A stretch of 64,000 bases of DNA from Aliiroseovarius zhejiangensis (lineage in GTDB: Bacteria; Pseudomonadota; Alphaproteobacteria; Rhodobacterales; Rhodobacteraceae): positions 44,792 through 108,791 of the forward strand of contig NZ_BNCH01000009.1 of assembly GCF_014656375.1 (NCBI RefSeq), read 5' to 3'. Position 1 is the stretch's first letter, and each line of letters opens with the position of its first letter. The notes under the pieces were generated by a model. It ran no database searches. It worked only from the letters and a program-made list of their open reading frames with translations, and was not told the DNA's origin. Below are positions 60,368-64,000 of the stretch, in pieces. Both the position numbers and the translations under genes were made by a program.

Positions 60368-62881
60368 ATGGATATCGTAATCGTTTGCGCGGTCATCGCG
60401 TCGCTTTTTCTGGTTATTGGTGCGGCCGAGCCGCTGGCGTCACGGCTTCGCCTGCCGTTCACCGTCATCCTTGCCATACTCGGCATTCTTATCGGGCTGG
60501 CCGCGACCTTTTTCCTGCGGACCGACCTGACCGATGCCCTGAACCCCGTCGCCGAGGCGATCCTGGGCCTGCCCATCCGGTCGAATGTGTTCCTGTATGT
60601 GTTTCTGCCAACGCTCCTGTTTCAGGCGACGTTGGGCATGAATCTGCGCCGGATGCTGGACGACTGGGTGCCGATCATGGTGCTGGCGGTGGTTGCGGTG
60701 GTCGTGGCGACGCTTTCCGTGGGTTATGCACTGTCCTGGGTCAGCACCTTGCCGCTGGCAGCCTGCCTGTTGATCGGGGCCATCGTGTCGACGACCGATC
60801 CGTCAGCGGTCGTCTCGATCTTTCGGTCGATTTCGGCGCCCCGTCGCCTGTCCCGTATCATCGAAGGCGAAAGCCTTTTGAACGATGCGGCAGCCATCGC
60901 GCTGTTCGGTCTGTTCATGGGGTTCGTCATGCTGGGCATGCCGGAGCCCGAGCTGGGCGCGGCGCTCCGTCAGTTTCCGGTGCTGATTGCCGGAGGCGCC
61001 ATCAGCGGTTGGTTGGCAGCGCGCGGAGCGATCTGGCTGATGACGCTTTTCAGCGCGCATGAACTGGCGATCATCTCGGTCTCGGTCGCCCTGCCGTATC
61101 TTGCCTATATCGGGTCTGAACAAATCATCGGGGCGTCGGGCGTCATCGCCGTGGTTGCGGCAGGACTGACCCTGAACTTGGCCGGGCCGGGTCGAGTGCC
61201 GCCGCAGGCGTGGAACTATCTGGGCGAGGTCTGGAACCTGCTGGCCCACTGGGCCGGGGCGCTGATCTTCATCCTGGCTGCGCTGCTGATCCCCAGATTG
61301 CTGGAAGGGGTCCGGTTCAGCGATTTCATTCTGATCGGCGTCATTGTCATCGCGGCCCTGGCCGCCCGTGCCGTGGTTTTGTTCGGCCTGTTGCCTTTGC
61401 TGACCCTGTTGCGACTGTCACCGCATGTCGAACGACCCTACCGAACCGCGATCCTGTGGGGCGGATTGCGCGGCGCGGTCACGCTGGCGCTGGCGCTTGC
61501 CGTGACCGAAAGCCTGCGCGTTCCGGTCGAGGTCAAGCGCCTTGTGGGCATACTTGCCACCGGGTTCACCTTGTTCACGCTGCTGGTGCAGGGCACCACG
61601 CTTCGGTCCGTCATCGGCAGGCTGGGGCTGGATCGCCTGTCCCCGATTGACGAGGCAATGTCGCGGCAGGTGGTTGCCGTCGCCCTGCAAACCGTCCGCG
61701 AAGACGTGGCGCGCACCACCGAAGATTACGCCCTGACCCATGAGGTCGTGCGATCAGAGGCAAAAGCCTTTGGCGAACGTCTGGAAAAAGCGGTCAGGGA
61801 TACCGAAGCTGCGGACGACATTCTGGATCGCGACCGGATCACTCTGGGTCTGATCGCGCTTGCGGGGTTTGAACGCGACATGATCCTGGCGCGGGTGCGC
61901 GAGCGTACGATTTCGGCCCGGATGGCAGAGCAGACGCTCTTGGATGCTGACCGGTTGATTGAAGGCGCGCGGACGGGTGGGCGCAGTGGCTATCAACGGG
62001 CGGCGCGCAGGTCGGTGGCCTATGGGCGCGGCTTTCGGGTTGCGGGGCTGTTGCACCGACGGGTGGGTCTGTCCGGCCCGTTGGTGCGTCTGACCGCAGA
62101 CAGGTTCGAACGTCTGTTGTCGCAGCGCCTGACGCTGCGTGACCTCGACGCCTTCATCGAGGGCCGCATCCGCCGCATCCATGGCCGCCGTGTCGCCGAG
62201 TTGCTGCTGGAGCTTCTGGGGCGGCGGATCGAGATGGTCGAAACCGCGCTTGATGGTCTACGGCTTCAGTATCCCGGCTATGCCGAAGAGCTGGAACGCC
62301 GCTTCATCCGGCGCACCGCCCTTCGGTTTGAGGAACGAGAATACACAGCCATCCGCGAAGACGGGCTGATCGGGGCCGAGGTTTACACCACCCTGATGCA
62401 AGACCTCTCAGCCCGCCGCGCGCTGGCCGAGGGTCGGCCGCCCTTGGACTTTGCCATGCGCCGGTTTGAACTGGTGCGGCAGTTTCCCTTGTTCGCGGAT
62501 CTGGACGACAAAACCGCACGGCGGCTTGGTCGCGCGTTGAAGCACCAGTATGTGGATGCCGGCAACATCGTCTTGCGCAAGGACGGGGTGGTGAAAGGCG
62601 TGTTCTTCATCGCCTCGGGCGCGGTGGAACTGGAAAGCGCTGGGCAGACATGGCGTCTGGGTCGCGGTGAAATGTTCGGTCAGATTGCCATCCTGATGAA
62701 ACACGCCCGCCGCGCCGAGGTCCGCGCCATCGCACCCACGACGCTCTTGGTCTTGGATCAGGCACGATTCCGTTCGCTTCTGAAACGCAGCGCGTCGTTG
62801 CGCGCGGCTGTTCGTTCCAGCGCCGAAAAACGTGGCATCGACCCCGATGCATTGCTGTCCGACAAGCCCGCTGACCCCTGA
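60368..62881 (+). CDS. CPA1 Na+/H+ antiporter fused to a cyclic-nucleotide-binding-like domain
   Basis: 837 residues. Residues 1-410 are an NhaP-type antiporter with about twelve helices (IVSTTDPSAVVSIFRSI, EGESLLNDAAAIALFG, GGLRGAVTLALALAVTES). Residues 430-700 form a long helical region, and about 710-815 a cNMP-binding fold (LFADLDDKTARRLGRAL, GVFFIASGAVELES, GRGEMFGQIAILMKHARRAE). The phosphate-cassette Glu of FGE is Gln here (FGQ), so cAMP binding is uncertain. Longer in-frame starts overlap the CBS gene; ATG 60368 begins the first helix but lacks a strong ribosome-binding site. Confidence 0.88.
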   Translation: MDIVIVCAVIASLFLVIGAAEPLASRLRLPFTVILAILGILIGLAATFFLRTDLTDALNPVAEAILGLPIRSNVFLYVFLPTLLFQATLGMNLRRMLDDWVPIMVLAVVAVVVATLSVGYALSWVSTLPLAACLLIGAIVSTTDPSAVVSIFRSISAPRRLSRIIEGESLLNDAAAIALFGLFMGFVMLGMPEPELGAALRQFPVLIAGGAISGWLAARGAIWLMTLFSAHELAIISVSVALPYLAYIGSEQIIGASGVIAVVAAGLTLNLAGPGRVPPQAWNYLGEVWNLLAHWAGALIFILAALLIPRLLEGVRFSDFILIGVIVIAALAARAVVLFGLLPLLTLLRLSPHVERPYRTAILWGGLRGAVTLALALAVTESLRVPVEVKRLVGILATGFTLFTLLVQGTTLRSVIGRLGLDRLSPIDEAMSRQVVAVALQTVREDVARTTEDYALTHEVVRSEAKAFGERLEKAVRDTEAADDILDRDRITLGLIALAGFERDMILARVRERTISARMAEQTLLDADRLIEGARTGGRSGYQRAARRSVAYGRGFRVAGLLHRRVGLSGPLVRLTADRFERLLSQRLTLRDLDAFIEGRIRRIHGRRVAELLLELLGRRIEMVETALDGLRLQYPGYAEELERRFIRRTALRFEEREYTAIREDGLIGAEVYTTLMQDLSARRALAEGRPPLDFAMRRFELVRQFPLFADLDDKTARRLGRALKHQYVDAGNIVLRKDGVVKGVFFIASGAVELESAGQTWRLGRGEMFGQIAILMKHARRAEVRAIAPTTLLVLDQARFRSLLKRSASLRAAVRSSAEKRGIDPDALLSDKPADP

Positions 62882-63068
62882 AAAGCAGGGTACACAGTGG
62901 GGCCTGTGTCAGAGTATCACCGCATTCTGCCTTGTGTATCAACCGATGCGCGTCACAGGGAAGCCGCCGCGCGGCGGGCCACAAGGCAGGAAACGGCGAT
63001 GGGGTCAGCTTATGACCCAGAGGTCAAACCCATCTGCCGCGCAAAGGTGGTGCGGGGTGAGCTAACGG

Positions 63069-63704
63069 TTAGTCATCGCGTCGAGGCCGGCATCGGATAT
63101 CAGCCAGCGGAAACCGATCAAGAGCCGAATTTACCCAATGCTGCGCTGCAAAGTTTCTGACAGCTTTTTCGGTCCCATCCCAGTGAACCGCGCTCCATCC
63201 CGATGTCCGAGAGGCTTTGATATTTGCCAAACTATCGTCGACCAGCGGCAGGTGGCCAGGTTGTCGTCCCGTTACCTGCGCCGCTATCGCATAGAACTGG
63301 CCGCTTGGTTTCTTGCCCCCTGTCTTGGCAGAATACACAATACCATCGACTGCATTATGTAATCTGCTCTCATCTGCTCCTGTTTGGTTGCGTGATATAC
63401 AGGAACTCCCTGGCGTCTTGCCGCGCGGGCATCAGTCAGGGCCGTGTGAACGACGCGAGAATCCATTTCAAACCAATAGTCCATCAGACCTTTGGCTTGG
63501 ATATGCGGTGCCCTGCGTTGCAATACCGCCCCGAGCGCAGGCAGCATTTCCTTCTTCACGACGACAATGTCGTTCCACGCGTCACATAAGAAGTCATTGG
63601 TTAGGATTTCAGGGCACACTCCCAAGTCCTTCAAAAGGTCGCTGTCCCAACGCCGCCCATCGGCGGGGACGGCCTTCAACGAGGACCCCATCTACATCGA
63701 GCAT
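63069..63704 (-). pseudogene. frameshifted HAD-superfamily hydrolase
   Basis: Three minus-strand frames join to one HAD protein. The first reads MLDVDGVLVEGRP, motif I. An extra base in the CCCC near 63672-63675 shifts to ADGRRWDSDLLKDLGVCPEI, which runs to about 63360 (VYHATKQEQMRADYIM). A second shift, probably with a small deletion, leads to AVDGIVYSAKTGGKKPS and LVDDSLANIKASRTSGW (motif IV). No single frame covers the whole. It is a recent loss, because the pieces are otherwise intact. The family dephosphorylates small molecules; the substrate is unknown. Confidence 0.82.
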
Positions 63705-64000
63705 AAGACATTCGGCTTTCTTCTGATTTCTCTGTTTGCAGGATGGAATGTCGCTCAATGCGGCGGACGTCCCTCTTGGGATGACGCGCAAGGATCCTGA
63801 AGGGCATCACCTTCGGTCCCCTCACTTCGACCACCGTCGACCTCAATCAAGCAAGGGCCTGCAAAACGGAAGCCGATTGTATCGAAGATTTCGTTCGGTG
63901 GGCGGTTGCAGGCGTCAATTCGTGGTGGGTGGTTGATGTGTTGCAACCAAGTAGAAATGTCACCTGGTTCGCAAAGCAGAAATGTCACTCTGAGCGCAAC
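63705..64000. other. right-edge region with short direct repeats, possibly the end of an insertion element
   Basis: No convincing gene is seen in this 296-bp end piece. AGAAATGTCAC occurs at 63953-63963 and again at 63978-63988, 25 bp apart. Repeated short motifs of this kind are found at the ends of IS21-like elements, but no transposase sequence lies within the window, so this is only a suggestion. Confidence 0.35.

Overview
The window looks like chromosomal DNA of a marine-type alphaproteobacterium, most likely Rhodobacteraceae (Roseobacter group). The reasons are the high GC content, a GTTC-N7-GTTC LexA box upstream of imuA-imuB-dnaE2, flagellar gene order motB-flgE-flgK-flgL-flgI, two dimethylglycine-dehydrogenase-like proteins, and a phnW-phnA-phnY route for 2-aminoethylphosphonate. 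Family assignments are from reading the translated sequence; no database search was run. No tRNA, rRNA or CRISPR array was seen.

Layout. 1-1454: the start of a gamma-glutamyltransferase gene (cut by the window edge) and an anti-sigma kinase/STAS pair. 1555-4309: thiolase, GAF-type methionine sulfoxide reductase, XRE-cupin regulator, GFA-family zinc protein. 4333-10310: two paralogous FAD/GcvT demethylases flanking a GlxA/GbdR-like AraC regulator. 10409-17196: RarD transporter, RluA pseudouridine synthase, KAS III-like enzyme, DUF3833 lipoprotein, aldehyde dehydrogenase, 1-Cys peroxiredoxin, TetR regulator and a small membrane protein. 17249-23409 (minus strand): a homogentisate operon, hmgA-maiA-fahA, followed by an MBL-fold protein, a flavin monooxygenase and a DUF2783 protein. 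23603-29442: flagellar motB-flgE-flgK-flgL-flgI.

29789-44844 is a phosphorus island. A DeoR regulator, an inositol-phosphatase-family enzyme and a Na/Pi cotransporter are followed by an ABC importer of the 2-aminoethylphosphonate type, a LysR regulator and phnW, phnA, phnY. A class-III PLP enzyme resembling PbfA and an EamA transporter complete it. Together these should import 2-aminoethylphosphonate and convert it through phosphonoacetaldehyde and phosphonoacetate to acetate and phosphate.

46302-51614 is the SOS mutasome dnaE2-imuB-imuA. 51737-62881 is a sodium/energy island: a CPA2 antiporter, a pentaheme cytochrome c, nqrABCDEF with nqrM, a CBS-domain protein, and a CPA1 antiporter fused to a cyclic-nucleotide-binding-like domain. 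Its NqrB is unusually short and has no recognisable covalent-FMN motif, which is the most interesting feature of the window. The right end (63069-64000) holds a frameshifted HAD hydrolase pseudogene and short direct repeats that may be the edge of an insertion element.
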